Source: Eutrigla gurnardus
Lineage: Eukaryota; Chordata; Actinopteri; Perciformes; Triglidae
Length of the DNA: 64,000 nt
Assembly: GCA_963514095.1 (NCBI GenBank)
Contig: OY741276.1
Location: 13,831,459 to 13,895,458 of the forward strand
Direction of reading: 5' to 3'
Part shown: positions 37,460 to 64,000 of the stretch, one piece after another
Numbering within the stretch: position 1 is the stretch's first letter
How the letters are laid out: the number at the start of each line of letters is the position of its first letter
The notes under the pieces: model-generated
Database searches by the model: none
What the model was told of the DNA's origin: nothing
The model's input: only the letters and a program-made list of their open reading frames with translations
Program-made: the position numbers and the translations under genes

Positions 37460-37974
37460 GGCTGCGCCCCGCCCTTCTTCTGTGAAACAAAAGTGACCGT
37501 CCTGCTCTCACACAAGCACCCAGAGTGTCACCCACCGACCCTCGTCACACAACAGCCTCGTCGGTTGTTTAAATTCACTGGCTTCACGGGGGAGAGGGAA
37601 AAAAATCGCCGCGGCAGCAGGACACACTATCTCTCCGCCCCTCTTTGCTTCCGGTTTGCGTGGCTCTCTTTTACGCACTGCTGTCGTGACACCGCGTTGC
37701 CATGGTTACAAACAACAGCCATTGGATATAGCACATCCCAACTTCCTCGACAGTCCCAGTTTCCGCCCACTGTCAACACGGATCCCGTCGGAGAGTCTCC
37801 GGACGCGTCTGAGAAACACCTGCAGCCCGGAGAAGCGCGCCAGACAGCCGCCGCGCGTCCGATGCGTTGAGCGCTCCACACCACTTTGCAAAGCTACTTT
37901 AAGTGCTTAAAGAGAAAGCTCCCTGGAGTTGAATTCCTTTTCTTTTTTAATTGTAGTGTATATTTCCGGTAATT
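37460..37974 (+). promoter_or_regulatory. slc25a1: slc25a1 promoter and 5' UTR region
   Basis: GC-rich stretch before the ATG at 37975. It shows a GC box (CCCCGCCC near 37468), a near-palindromic RFX-type X-box GTTGCCATGGTTAC at 37696-37709, and an inverted CCAAT box (ATTGG near 37721). No TATA box. The elements are motif matches only. Confidence 0.45.
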
Positions 37975-51636
<13,662 letters not shown>

Positions 51637-53240
51637 GCTGCTGGACGTACAGAGAGGGCGGCGGCGGCCCCCTGCTTCCCCGGGCATCAGACACAGATCC
51701 GACTTTTGGCAGACCTCTTCTGCATTGTGCAACCAGCCGCCGAAGGGGGCGAGGCGGAGGGCCGAACTTAGATCAGTGCCATATGCCGACAAGGAAGTTC
51801 CAGAGCTCATAAACAGGGGCTGCACATCTGGACAGCTGGACTGTATGCAGAGCTTTGCTGCTTCGCACCAAGACAAGGGTGATTTTCACAAGTGTTATCC
51901 AAGTAACTGTGAAAAAAGGATGCTTCATCCTGCAGATGCTTTAATTTGTACCAAACCCATCCTGAATATTATGCTCAAAAACACAATTCCTTAAAACAAC
52001 ATTCTTGCAGGAATGGCCGCCTTTTTTCAAAGTATCTGGTTCACGTTGTTGTAAACCTGCCTTGTAAAATACCCTCCATTATTTCGGGTCATCCACAGCT
52101 GTTTCCTGATGTTTACTGCGAGTATGCACGTGTCATACTGGATTTTTTTTGAGTTGGTGTTGCTCTCTTTCTCTTTCTCGTGCCTAATTTTAAATTCAGA
52201 GGTTTGGTTTGCAGTCATGCAATCTGCAGTGTCTAAGTCTTTAATGGGATGATTTATAATATGCCAATTATTTTTATACGACATAGATTCTAATTTAGTC
52301 TATTGCCAGCATTACAGTTTTATTTTAAAGTATGATATATTTTATTCATGTGCTAAATGCCAAACCCGTTATATTATGAAAGGGTGTTCAGAGTGAGAAT
52401 GTGCAAAAGTAGCGTAATGATCTTATCAAGAGAAGAGCAAATATTATGACTTATATTGTGACCTGCGTTATAAATGTATTTATTGAAAGTTGAATGTTAA
52501 ATATCTACGTGATAGAGGGATTGTTTGCTGTTAACTTGTGCCACTTGTGTCAAGTTTTTTCATCAGGTCCGGGTGTATAAGTGTTTCGTTTTTTTAGATG
52601 TTCGGTAAAAAATGTTATTGCTGTATTTCACTGTGAGTCTAATTGACCGAACGTCACTGAGTCACAGAGATCAAGTAGCCTCAGACCCCCTTTCCCCCAG
52701 TTACATCGATTATATAGATGCAGGTTTCATATGTTCCCTGCTTCCATGGGACGAGATCATTAATTGGAAAGAAAAAAAAAGACAAATTCCACAAAAATGT
52801 CATGTTCCGTTTTGTTGGAAAGTTGGAAACTATGTTCAAATCCATTTCCATTGCGGTTCTGTTCAGGGTTTGTGTTTACGTCTCACTCGTGTGCCTTTTG
52901 CTGTTGTGTTTGATGGTGACGGCTACTCGAGAAGTATCCTCGTCCATTAGCGACCGGTTGAACTCTTTAATCATCATACCAGCAATTTAAGGTTATCGTG
53001 GTCCAGTCACTTTGTTTTTTTAATAACAAACGATTGTATTCTAATTCATGTATCAAATGTTCTTGTTTGGCCAAATAACCGGGATAAATTGTGATTGTTA
53101 TAGCAAATCAGTGTGTGTGTAAGTTATGTGGTTCTTTATGATGGAGGTTGTGTGATAAACTCCGCCCCCTCCATTTGTCTGTGCTTACTGTCAAATTCTT
53201 TGTTGTAGGGGGTTTCAAAACTCATTAAAACAAGCAAATG
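51637..53240 (+). other. slc25a1: slc25a1 3' UTR
   Basis: Follows the TGA at 51634-51636. AT-rich, no coding content. ATTAAA at 53224-53229 is the most plausible polyadenylation signal; earlier variants may be used. Confidence 0.45.
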
Positions 53241-53331
53241 GAAAAGCATGCAGACTGTTTGTTTGTTTTTGTCCTCCCTCTGATTCATCTGTTGTTCTGC
53301 TCTTTTAGTTACAACAGTTGGGACAAAATAT

Positions 53332-53529
<198 letters not shown>

Positions 53530-53856
53530 CGCATCATCCCGATCATGCACTAGATGCTTACGCGACCAGAGAGTGACTATTTAAAGTAAATAAAATGGAG
53601 TTTAAGTACAATGTTGGCCTCCATTGTAGAGTAGAAGTAAATACAACACGATTAATACCTTTGAAAGTACAGTACTGACTGTGTAGGACTGTAGTCTAGT
53701 TATCAGGTAGTTATCATGTATCAGGAGAGGACCTGGGATGGCAGCATGAACTGTGTCTCAGCGGCGATATTGAGACACAAACACAGTTCTTCTCAAACAG
53801 TAGGTGGAGCTGTTGTCAGAGGCTCAAACACATCTGTGAGTCTCTCTACTGTTGTG

Positions 53857-53858
<2 letters not shown>

Positions 53859-53936
<78 letters not shown>
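53859..53936. repeat. (AC)n microsatellite
   Basis: Perfect AC tract of about 78 bp in intergenic DNA. Confidence 0.95.
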
Positions 53937-53937
<1 letters not shown>

Positions 53938-55428
53938 AGTGATGAGAGAGGCCTCCTTGCTTCATATCTGTACAATAGGGCTTTATGAGAAGGGTCAAAT
54001 AATCGACCAGCCTCCCTTCATCCTATCATCATCACTCCCTCCTCCTCTTCTCTTCTCTGCTGCCAGAGAGAGGATTGGAACAAAATTTCCCCCAAAAATC
54101 TGTCATCATCTTCACGGACACACAGCTCAGGCCTGAATATCACTGCTGAAGTCCCAGAGATCTGTTTTTAATCGGGAGGTGTGGCTCTATAGCTGCACTT
54201 CATTATTATGCCCAACGTGTAGAGTGCAAATACCCACAGGTGGAAATGAACCAATCTCATCTAGTTATGTTTGAGATGGAGAATCTTTCAGAGGACAACA
54301 GATCTTATCGCTTTCATACGTTTTTGTTCATTCCACTTTCCTTCTTCTCGTGTAAAACACATTGAAACAGTGTGTATTTTAAAGTTCTGTATAAATAAAG
54401 CTTCCCTACTTAGTTTACTTACACTCATAACCAACTATAATCCATATCAGTGGTTCCCAACCATTTTGGTTTGGCTTGTGACCTCTTGAACCTCACATGA
54501 GTCATGGCCTTAGTGATGATGTAAGTTAAAAAATAAGTCATTTCCTTTCTCATTTGAAGACTTTAGAGCCCTCTGGAAATAAAAAAAAACATCATATCTC
54601 TCAATTAAAAAGCAAGATATTTAGCTGTAAAATAAATGTATATATTTTGCAACAGACAGTATTTTTCATTCTCATACCTTTAGGAACCACTGCTCTATAT
54701 ATGATATTGTGGCTGTTGGGACATACCAGGTTCAGTGAGCTCACCTGTTTAAGCGTAAATAACCAAAAGGCCTTTGAACAGCAGTCACACCAGCTAATCC
54801 TGTACTTGAGGATATGAATGCATGAAACAACCAACATTTGTGGAGAAATTCGCTACAATGCACTGTAAAGCAATACAAACACAGCACTTTTAATCGAGTA
54901 TCATCCCCCCTTGCTGAGTTTCTTCCTGAGCCCCCAGTCACTCCAACCCGGTGAAGAGGAAGTAATGTAATTGTTGTCCAGTCTTTCTCTCCAAAGGGTG
55001 GATGCTCTGCGGAATGAGTGGAGGATTGTTTTCGTTGCTGTGGCTCAGAAAGGACGTCGTCCCAGCTGCTGACTGAATCGTATTTTCATATTTTCAGCTT
55101 CCCCTTGATTTACTGATTTTGATATGAAGTGGCGGCGCCGCTGTCCGTGGTGCTGAACGTGTAGCCGATTTGTTTGTTTGATTCCTCGAAATGTTTTTTT
55201 TTGGTTCCGGTTTTAATGCAAGGCACTCTATTGAGGCGTATTTGGAAAGGTGTTTGGCTTTTTGATTTGCATCTCGCTTGTATCTCAACAGAGAATAATT
55301 ATGTAGTTCTCAAAATCATGTTGAGCAACAAATTGCGCAACTGGTGAGCGAGCGAGAGAGGAGAGAGAGAGAGAGAGAGAGAGGCTGGTACTGTAAGCCT
55401 TTGCTGATAACCATAAGGGGCGGTGTCC

Positions 55429-55430
<2 letters not shown>

Positions 55431-55498
<68 letters not shown>

Positions 55499-55500
55499 CC

Positions 55501-55579
<79 letters not shown>
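55431..55579. repeat. (AC)n microsatellite upstream of the SMB gene
   Basis: AC tract of about 149 bp with small interruptions near 55492-55502, the longest in the window. A TG-rich tract (55753-55805) lies 170 bp downstream and is its reverse complement. Confidence 0.95.
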
Positions 55580-55583
<4 letters not shown>

Positions 55584-55852
55584 GAGAGCTCGTGCGCGCA
55601 CAGTCGTCACTTTTACGCATCAGTTGTTCGCGTCAAGGCGTCAATGCCGATCTTCCCTTGGATTTGGATTTTTATATAGAAACTACCACCAGTGTCTTTA
55701 TAACAATAGGTCAAACATCAGCGCCATCCACAGTGAAGTATACGCCAGCAGAGTGTGTGTGTGTGTGTGTGTGTGAGTTTGTGCGTGTGTGTGTGTGTGT
55801 GTGTGCGTGTGTCTGTGAGTGTGGAGCAAGTGGACCCAGGCAAGTTTCCGTC

Positions 55853-56102
55853 ATGGGAGTGCGCGGATGGAGCTCGGCGAGTCTCGGGTTCGTCGTTTGT
55901 GGATATCTGGCGTTTTTCTGCGGGGAACTCGTCCCGCGGGCTGAGGCGGGATGCAGGGAGCGGGAGAGCCCGAACTGCTGCACCGGCCGGAACAACGAAT
56001 GTTTTGAGTACAGCAAGAGAAAAACCGCGTGCTACTGTGACACCTATTGTCAGAAAACCGGAGACTGCTGCGAGGACTATCAGCGCGTGTGCCAAATATC
56101 TG
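55853..56102 (+). CDS. SBSPON-type secreted protein, exon 1 (signal peptide and somatomedin-B domain)
   Basis: Start of a secreted matrix protein. From the ATG at 55853 there is a hydrophobic signal segment (LGFVVCGYLAFFCG), a probable cleavage near AEA-GC, then a somatomedin-B domain: GCRERESPNCC, NECF, ACYCDTYC, TGDCCEDY, VC. Ten cysteines in this order match the SBSPON (RPESP) variant of the fold rather than the eight-cysteine vitronectin type. The exon ends at 56102 (phase 1) with donor GTGAGT. The thrombospondin type 1 domain expected next was not found before 64000, so the gene is partial. Fish have more than one SBSPON-like gene; the exact paralogue is not assigned. The 5' UTR appears to include a TG-rich tract. 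Confidence 0.75.
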
Positions 56103-59100
56103 GTGAGTTGCTTTGTTCTGTCCTGCTGTGCTCATTGACGGGGAGTGACATCATAACTTCGGATATTATTGATGCTTTTAAATCTTGAGAGCTCAAAGCG
56201 GCACCACAGATCTGCCTGTCCATTGTTGTCCAGTTTGAGCCAGAGATGGCTGGCATCGAGGTGACATGGAGACAGTGAGACATACTACACATAGCTGTCT
56301 CTAGTGCGCCCATTATGGCTGTTTGCTTTAAGGGGGGCATCTCCTTTCTTCCTGGGCTTTTTTAGTTTTTAGGATTGACCCTTGACCCTTAAACCTGGCC
56401 ATGAAAACAAACAAACAAACAAAAAAATATCTTCAAGGAGAAAGAATGAACAGCACTCTGAGCCCCAAGTTGAATTGCTCATCGAATCCTTAGTGTGGGT
56501 ATAACCTTTTCCCTCATCATCCTGGCTGCTGCTAAACATGGCCAAATGAGGGAATGGATACCATGGGAACAGACTGCCAAAAATGGTCAGGATTACAGTG
56601 GAGCTGTGTCTGAGATGTGACAGAGAGGAAACACTCTGTAACTGAGGCAGCTCTTACAGTATGTTGAAACAGCTCGAGTTTACAAGGAGGGATCACACAG
56701 CGTGCGGCCGTCGTCTTAAGTGCACGCTAACAAGCACCTGCAGGGTTGGTGCCACAAGTCAAAGAGCGACTAAAAGCGCTGCAGAGATCCCCTCTATTTA
56801 GGGCCATTGGGTGTATGTACATAGTTAGCCTCTGAGTGTTGTGTCTGTGCCGTGACGTGAAGAAGCTGCCTCACCCGATCACTTTAACGTGTGTTCAAAA
56901 GTACCACGATGGCAGCTGAAATACACTTTACTACCTCATTGTTTACTGCAACGATAGCTGAACCACCTGTCACTTCCTGTTAAACAGTATCAGTATTGTA
57001 CACTACTGCAATTATTTTACAAGAGGCATACGTATATTTAAACTGACTTCAAATACTTGACATGACAACTGGCCTTTTGTAAAGTGTTGGTTTCATTAAT
57101 TAGTGGTTTTTCACACTTGGGGATCCATTCATTTCAGTTAAAAAACAATATGTATTTTGTACAGGTTGTAAAGCGCTTTGATGTTAATCTTAATTTTGGG
57201 CAATAATAAGTAAATAATAATAACTTCACTTGAGTTAAGTGATCCATCTCAGTAAGTATAGTGTCTGCTTTTATTTTGAGTAGAGCAATAAAATCCATCG
57301 TTTTTGTTCAGCATACTTTTGTGTGTAAAAACAGGAGTATTTATAGAGCCTCCTTGCCAGTTGGAGAAGCCACATTAAACTGCCAAAATCATGTGGTCTG
57401 CTGAACCAATTTGAAAAACATACGTTACGTTCATTCAAGTAGAGTCTTTACACTTACATTGAAGCCTTATTGATGCTGAGCTGTCCGTCCTACTGTCTGG
57501 TATGACATTTGTCGTCACTACCACATTGCATTGTGGGATATTTATGCTGGCATAGAGTCTGGCATTTGCATACTGTAATATTTTACCAGAAATAGTACAA
57601 TTTGCATACCATTAGTTTCGGTTTCAGACAAACTCAAATCAAATCTTACAAACTTTTTTTATTGCACTAAATAGCATGTGAGTTTGGAATGGAGTCACAT
57701 GACTAGCGACGCATGTCACAAAGTGCTAAGCTTTACTTCCAGTCGCGTTCGGGATACGAACTATGGTTTGCGGAAGTTTGTGATCTGGCTAAACATTAAA
57801 AACCCACCAGTGCAACTCTTAAAACTTTAGAAAATAGTTTCTTAAAGTGAGACATAGACAAATGAACAAGATGCATGGCTACCAGCAACTAAAACGTAAC
57901 TACATACAGGACAAACTACTGCAGGCTCAAGTCACAATTTGTGTTTTTCATCAACCGATCAGTCAAAGTGGCATGTAGAGACAGTATTTATCATCCAGCA
58001 GCCAGCTGAGGGGAGTCCAGGCATCACTCAATCCATCCCATGTGTCTGCCAAGCTGCAACTTAACAGAATAAGCACAGGAAAGCACCTCAGGTCAGCGCT
58101 GAGTCATCGGCGTACTGTTAAACAGCAGCTGGTCCCTCGGAGGTCAGCTAACGGCCGCCATGTGCGTCGGTTCACGCACGTGTCTGACTAGGATCCTCCT
58201 CACCGCGGACCTCGCGTGTCACTCTGACGGCTCAATCCTGATGTGACATAGAGATGAAAAAACCCCACAGTGATGTGATGCAGGTGTTCCAGGCTGGATG
58301 TTTACCAGATGAATGTGGAATATATAATTCAAGACATGAAAAGCTAAACAAGCATCTACAAATTGGAAATATTTATCCTCACAGCTTTAAAGCAGAAAAA
58401 AAAGTGTGCCTTTAAAGGTCACAGTCTTTAATTTGTTTAATTTTGAACATGTAATTGACTTTGCCATGACCTGTATGTGCTGTATGGATCAGCGAGGGCT
58501 GAGCGACGCTGTTAAAAGCACCTTGACTTCCTCCCTCTGCAACCTGAAGGCATCCGTAAACACAACATGTGTCATGTGGCTTGGCTCACTTCCTACACCC
58601 ACATTACACTCAAGCTGTATCTGATCCTTATCCTGCCGCTCTGCAACGCATCAAGGAGTCTGTCTGTGTACTGTCTGTCACAGTCTGTAATTTAGTCGTG
58701 TCAGCTGTAGCCGAGCAAAGAGTGGGTGACATCAGAGGAGAGACAGGAAAAAAAAAACCTGGTCGACTGTTTGTACCACTTGGACAAAAACACGTAAAGC
58801 CCTTTAGAGTTGATACGCTTCTCTGCAGAGGTGTCGTTCATTATTATAATTATATGACTATATTATTATATTATATTTGGCAGGAATATGTGTTGGTTGT
58901 AAACAGTGAGGATAATGTTCCCGTCAACTTCAGAGCTCGGTGCTGGAATGTTTTAAGGAAAACAAAATTCTTGGAATCCACAGAGTCCTCAAAACAAACC
59001 TAAAACGCTGTATGCATGCCAGGACAGTAGTAGGCGGTTAAACTTGGCTCATTTCCCCCTGAGGAGTGTTATATTGCATGTTTGCTGTTCTAGATGTGTT

Positions 59101-59395
59101 TTAATGTTATTCATTACATGACAACGCTGTAAACGGAGGATGCAAACGAAAAGTTTTGAAACCGACAAATAGCCATGAGCGTGTTAGAAGACAACCATGG
59201 TGGATTACCGAGCTGTGTGTGTGTGTTGTTCCTCCGACATAATGCAGATCTACTGTAGTCGATCAGCGAAGACGGATTATTTACACACACCAAATTCTCA
59301 ATCCACCTATACGTCGACGGAGGGCAACCAAAAGACGCTATTGGACAAGACCCTGGATTAGAAGCCGGTGGTGGGACAACTTTATGAACGGGTGA

Positions 59396-59415
59396 GGGTT
59401 AGGGTTAGGGTTAGG
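59396..59415 (+). repeat. Short interstitial telomere-like repeat
   Basis: GGGTTAGGGTTAGGGTTAGG: three TTAGG(G) units in perfect register inside ordinary sequence. Confidence 0.8.
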
Positions 59416-60685
59416 ATTTATCTTTGCTGTCATAATTTTGAAGCATACAAGCCACACTTGTTGCCTCTTCAGTAAGGTGTGTGGACATTCCTTGGTTGGA
59501 TATCTTTTAACAGAAATATAGGATATTAGAAAGAGGTCCTACAGTTAAACTCCCACAGACTCTAGGGATGAAACTGGCCCAGAACAGGATGGAAGGGGCA
59601 GGTCCTCTCCTCTCCTCCTGGCGTCTGGTCATTCTCCAACAGGAAGATATATCGGAGCTCCTGCCATAGATACTCTAGAGGTTTGCACAACATGCATCTG
59701 TCTCTCCTTCAGGCACTTCTGCTTCTCTTCCTCTCCTTCCAGGAATGGTATGCTGTCATGCCATGATGTTTGTGTCTTTCCACCTACTCCCTCTTTCTCT
59801 TCCCCCACGTTCTTCCTTCAACCTCAGATGTTTTAACCCAGCTTGGCTGAAGCGGGCCAGCTGTTGTCGTTTTTTAGGACAAACAGCTTCACCGCCCACT
59901 TTCTCCTGGAACTCACATACCACACACACCACTATGCTGCTGGTCGCTAGTTTGATGCTCTTCCTCTGGCCTCTTCATGAGCAGAAAACCCAAACATTCT
60001 ATTCCATTTGCAGCTTGAAGGGTTCTCATATCTCATAGTATTTTTTCAACAAGAAGATTTTTGATTGTCAGGGACAAGAGTCATTTTTAATGGATTTTTG
60101 TTTAGATACCAGAAATAATATGTGATTAACACAAGCTTAAGAGATTTTATTTTTTATTTTAGGTTTTCGTTTTGAAACATTTACGTGTCTTACAAAAGGC
60201 GGCTGGTAAGAAGTGGCTTTTACCGCCTCTGTGTGCTTGCGCTCATGCGACTAGTTCTTTTCTAGCTTGATGGTAGCTTTTCACTTCTGCCGATTGCATT
60301 GTCTAATAATTAACGGTGAACTGGACCCAAGGGTAGACAGGCTGGAGACAGAGGGCAGTTTGAACTGTTTGTTTTAACATGGGTTGAGGATGTGTAAGAT
60401 GAGAGGTGATGAGCGGGAAGGCTGGAGACGAGAGGAGTCAGGCAGGTGAGCTGGGAGTCTGAGCGAGGCAGGGTGGCTGAGATGGACAGCCTGAGATACA
60501 GACACAGGTAGTTCAGCAGAGCAAACTAAGCTGATGTGAGCAAAACTGAGGCAGAGGTGAGCCAACGAGATACCAAGACCGATGGAAGGCTCCGGCAAAG
60601 AGCTTTATGTACAGCTGAGGCTGGCGAGGTGAAACAAGCCACAAGTGTGCTACCAATCAGCAGTGTTTTAGGAGTCCACACCCCA

Positions 60686-60809
<124 letters not shown>

Positions 60810-63047
60810 AGACTCACAAACAAGGGGGAAACAGCAGGGAAAACAAGTGATATGCTTAAACATGATGTGCGGATTATCTTGCTGAACAAAGCCTGTAAGT
60901 ACAATAAACATGCGTTCGCTGAGCTTATTTTCTACAACAATCCAAAATCCAACGGAAAAAGCTTTTTATCGAGGGAACCAATGCAGCAAAAAGTATGGTC
61001 TTGTTTTATAATCAGTGTCAATGTTATCAGTGTCAATGTTAAAAATCACACCTAGGTTTAATGACTGACTAGCATGAAACACATTCATGTTGGTGATCCT
61101 GTGTAATTTGCAAGTGTTAGCTTCCTAACACAGTGAATGCAATGGGTGAACATGGTTGCTATATATGATGACCATGACTAGGTTAGCATTAACATGATGA
61201 GCATGTTAGCATGCTAGCTCAATTTAGGTCTCATTTGTCTTTTGTTATTATTATTTGTATTGTCTGTGTATCATGTCTTTAATTATTACCATTATGGTAT
61301 AATACTATGTTGGGAGGCCATGCAATGCAAACCTTTTAGGTTGTGCGATCTATGCCAGAAAATCAGTCTCAGCTGTGTTTGTAATGAATCCTTTTAATTA
61401 GCTGCTTTGCTTGGCTCCTCTTTTCCACGTCGTCGACAGGAAACATTTATGGGCTAACCTGTTATTAGTGCTCAGTCGCGTGTCCTTCACCCCTTTTAAC
61501 AGGCGTCCCTTGTTGTCTGATGGGACCAAGGCCCAGCTCCCTACGTGGGAGGGAGGTCGGCTGTGGAGGTTTCGAGGTGCACTGGCCCTCTAGTAGGGCA
61601 GCTGGACATCTGGGTCCCATCAGAAAAGGGGGGGGGCTAAAAGGGGACTGAAAAAGGAGACAGATGGGGAGAGAGAACAAGGAAGAGTGTGGGACAAAGT
61701 GATAAAGGGAGAAGAAGATAAAGCAAATTGGGCGGGCAGGTCTGATAAGTCTTTTGTTATGAAACCCTAAAATGGAAGCAGAGTTCAGTGAGAGTGAAAG
61801 AGAAAGCAAAGGAATGCCAACACGCCATTATCTCACTGTAACAAGTGTGACTGGAGATTGGCTGACAACTGAGGAGTTAAAAGTGCTGATGTTGAATACA
61901 CATTCAGTGGTTAATTTAAAGACATTCATGTGAAACTCCTTCCAACGGTATTTTTTTTTTTAATTAAAGCTGCTTTAAACCATCCTGTATACAGCTTTGA
62001 TGTCTAAAACATCTGATTAAATTATCAGACTTTGTGCATAAGGCTTCTTTCTGTTATGCATTAGTCCTCCCCAAGACCTGCAAACAGGATATGTTTGAAG
62101 CTTCCCTTGCAGTTTATTCAGTTTATTACTTTATTCAGAGGTTGACACTCAAATAATACAAATATTATTTGAGTGTATTTATGTGTCCACAATTTAATTC
62201 AAATGTTGCTAAATCCTCATTGGTGTACATCACCTTCAAACTGAGCCCAACCAGTATAATATATATTTTTTTAGGTTTAGCTATAGCTAGACTCTAGAGA
62301 CTTTATGGCGTTCTAAAGTCAGTGGCAGGTAAAACTCTGTCTCTGTTTAATTATAGAAGTATTTAAGTATTTAACATTAGAGTTGTTGAAAACACTCAGT
62401 AAAAAAACCAGCTGATCGAAAAGACAAAAGCCCGAACATGCTGACAACGAGTGCCATTTGTTTCCTGTATTGGGGTCAGAGGTCGGAGGTGGTGGCGTGC
62501 TTTCCAACTGGGGACTTTCTCGTCAACAATGGCGACAGGGGACAACGGTGGCTGCAAAGTCTGTGGGTCAGGCTGTGTCGGGCTGTCAGCAGGGTTATCA
62601 TGTGGGTGGTGGGACAGAGCGGGGGACCACCACAGTTTGGTAATTGCCTTCTGACCTCTGGCGGCTTGGGGCCAACAGGCTGAGACTTCCAGACAAGGCC
62701 TTAGACCTGTTGGTGTGTGTGTGTGTGTGGAGGGGGGGGGGAGCTGCGGGAACTCACTGAACCTACAGGTTTCATTGCCCCCCCCCCATGCTGTAAGGAA
62801 CTTGCCCTGCTTGCTTGCGTTTTTCCCACTTCAAGACAGAAGAACAGCAACATGAAAATGAGGATGTGAGGGAAGGAAAGGCGAAGAGTAAGGATAAGGA
62901 GAGGTGGAGGCTGTGGTGTCTGATTCTATCACGCCCTTCACCATTCTTGAAAGAAAGTCACTTTACAGTATGTAATGTGTATGTCTGTGTGTTTTAGGGT
63001 GGAACAAGCAAGAGTGGGTGGGTTTATCAGACAGAAATTGTTTTCGA

Positions 63048-63048
<1 letters not shown>

Positions 63049-63097
<49 letters not shown>

Positions 63098-63291
63098 CGT
63101 GTGTGTGATGATCTGGGAAAAGGCGAGTGTCAGGTGGGCAGCACTAATGTGCAGGAATGCAGAGATTCCACAGTGGCTTTGTGGATCGGCTGTGTCACTG
63201 AGACAGCCGCCCCCCTCTCCGAAAGCCCAACAGGACCATGGGAATGAACCGAACAGGCGGCACCTTGAAAGCTCTATCTCTCTTTCTCCTG

Positions 63292-63340
<49 letters not shown>

Positions 63341-63346
63341 ACACAC
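63049..63346. repeat. (TG)n and (AC)n microsatellites
   Basis: TG tract 63049-63107 (with GC interruptions) and AC tract 63294-63346, reverse complements separated by 187 bp. Confidence 0.9.
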
Positions 63347-64000
63347 GTATTCACTTGCAGCATTGTACTGTGGGGTGAGTGTGTAAAGACAGAGTGAGGT
63401 AGATCCGATGTCGAGGGAGGATTAGATTCAGTTATGGTGTATTTATCTTCTCCCTCCCTATAATTTCACCAAGAACATCTAAGAGCTTTGAGCTGTGTGC
63501 ACCTGCTCTCATTGTATACAAATTGTATATAAATAAAAATCAGAGGCTCTACACCAACATAGGTAGGAACATACATCTTCATATTATTATTTTTTGTCTA
63601 TGTGTTTAGTGGGCACTTCCTCCCTAGGCTGCCTTAAATGTCTGTGTTGAACAAAGCCTGATTACCGCTGGAGACCCTTGGCTTTGATCAGACCAGCCAT
63701 CTAACTAATACGGCTTCCTCTTACCCCGATGTAATTAGCCCAATCCGCCTACCAAAGGGAGAGCCTGATTGCTGCTGCCGCTGTGTTTATGTGGTGTTCT
63801 GTATTTGTGTATGTTTATGTGTGCGCTTAAATGTGTGGCAGAGGGAATCCAGAGAGAACAGGATGCAAAAAAATTAGCCCCCTTATTTAAATGGCCCGTG
63901 CACATGTGACCTGGGTCACAGACTTCCTGAGTCTGGGGTCTGGCTGATTAGTGGATGGTAATGACCCAGTCACTCACTCGTTTCCCGCCCACCTACCTGT

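Noticed and set aside
37166..37870. 234-codon open frame in the slc25a1 upstream region
   Set aside because: No recognisable domain; it runs through the GC-rich promoter, and the slc25a1 5' region explains the sequence. Probably chance.
55285..55620. Long Cys-Val or His-Thr open frames
   Set aside because: They are translations of (AC)n/(TG)n microsatellites, as at 12.7, 45.9, 47.2, 53.9 and 60.7 kb.
55592..56188. 198-codon frame starting upstream of the SMB exon
   Set aside because: It shares the SMB frame but includes a TG-repeat-encoded Cys/Val run and reads past a good donor at 56103. The ATG at 55853 gives a proper signal peptide.

Overview
The window is vertebrate nuclear DNA, almost certainly from a ray-finned (teleost) fish. 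It contains intron-rich genes with GT-AG introns, long (AC)n/(TG)n/(CT)n microsatellites, the 3' end of an L2-type LINE, several fold-back MITE-like elements, and proteins that align closely with vertebrate families. There are no bacterial operons, no CRISPR array and no intact viral gene. All five genes are on the + strand. No searches were run; identities come from reading spliced translations against families known from memory.

Layout. (1) 156-2605: the 3' part of plat (tissue-type plasminogen activator): two kringles and the complete trypsin-like protease; upstream exons lie outside the window. (2) About 4.85-12.08 kb: a compact SH2 adaptor of the BLNK/SLP-76 family with four tyrosine motifs and a C-terminal SH2 domain. 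The segment before its candidate first exon carries two perfect, oppositely oriented octamer motifs, and one of its introns must use a GC-AG splice pair. (3) 15151-35535: a complete clathrin heavy chain gene whose residues resemble CLTCL1 (CHC22) more than CLTC. It keeps a CLTC-like C-terminal tail and an in-frame 21-nt microexon. (4) 37975-51636: a complete slc25a1 (mitochondrial citrate carrier) gene of nine exons. (5) 55853-56102: the first coding exon of a secreted somatomedin-B protein of SBSPON type; the rest lies beyond the window or was not seen.

The pair clathrin heavy chain then slc25a1, in the same order and direction, matches human CLTCL1-SLC25A1 on 22q11. This independently supports the CHC22 assignment. 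The five genes do not form one pathway: plat acts in extracellular fibrinolysis, the adaptor in lymphoid or tuft-type kinase signalling, the clathrin in vesicle traffic, slc25a1 in citrate export for lipid synthesis, and the SMB protein in extracellular matrix.

Non-coding DNA is dominated by simple repeats (more than 15 tracts) and dispersed repeats, concentrated in cltcl1 intron 1, slc25a1 intron 1 and the 53-64 kb region. The most notable signals are the clathrin microexon, a Cys-to-Ser change and altered Hsc70 motif in the clathrin C-terminus, an Arg-Met activation site in tPA, the forced GC-AG intron, UG-repeat tracts touching splice sites, and the octamer pair. I saw no clear sign of a wholly undescribed system.
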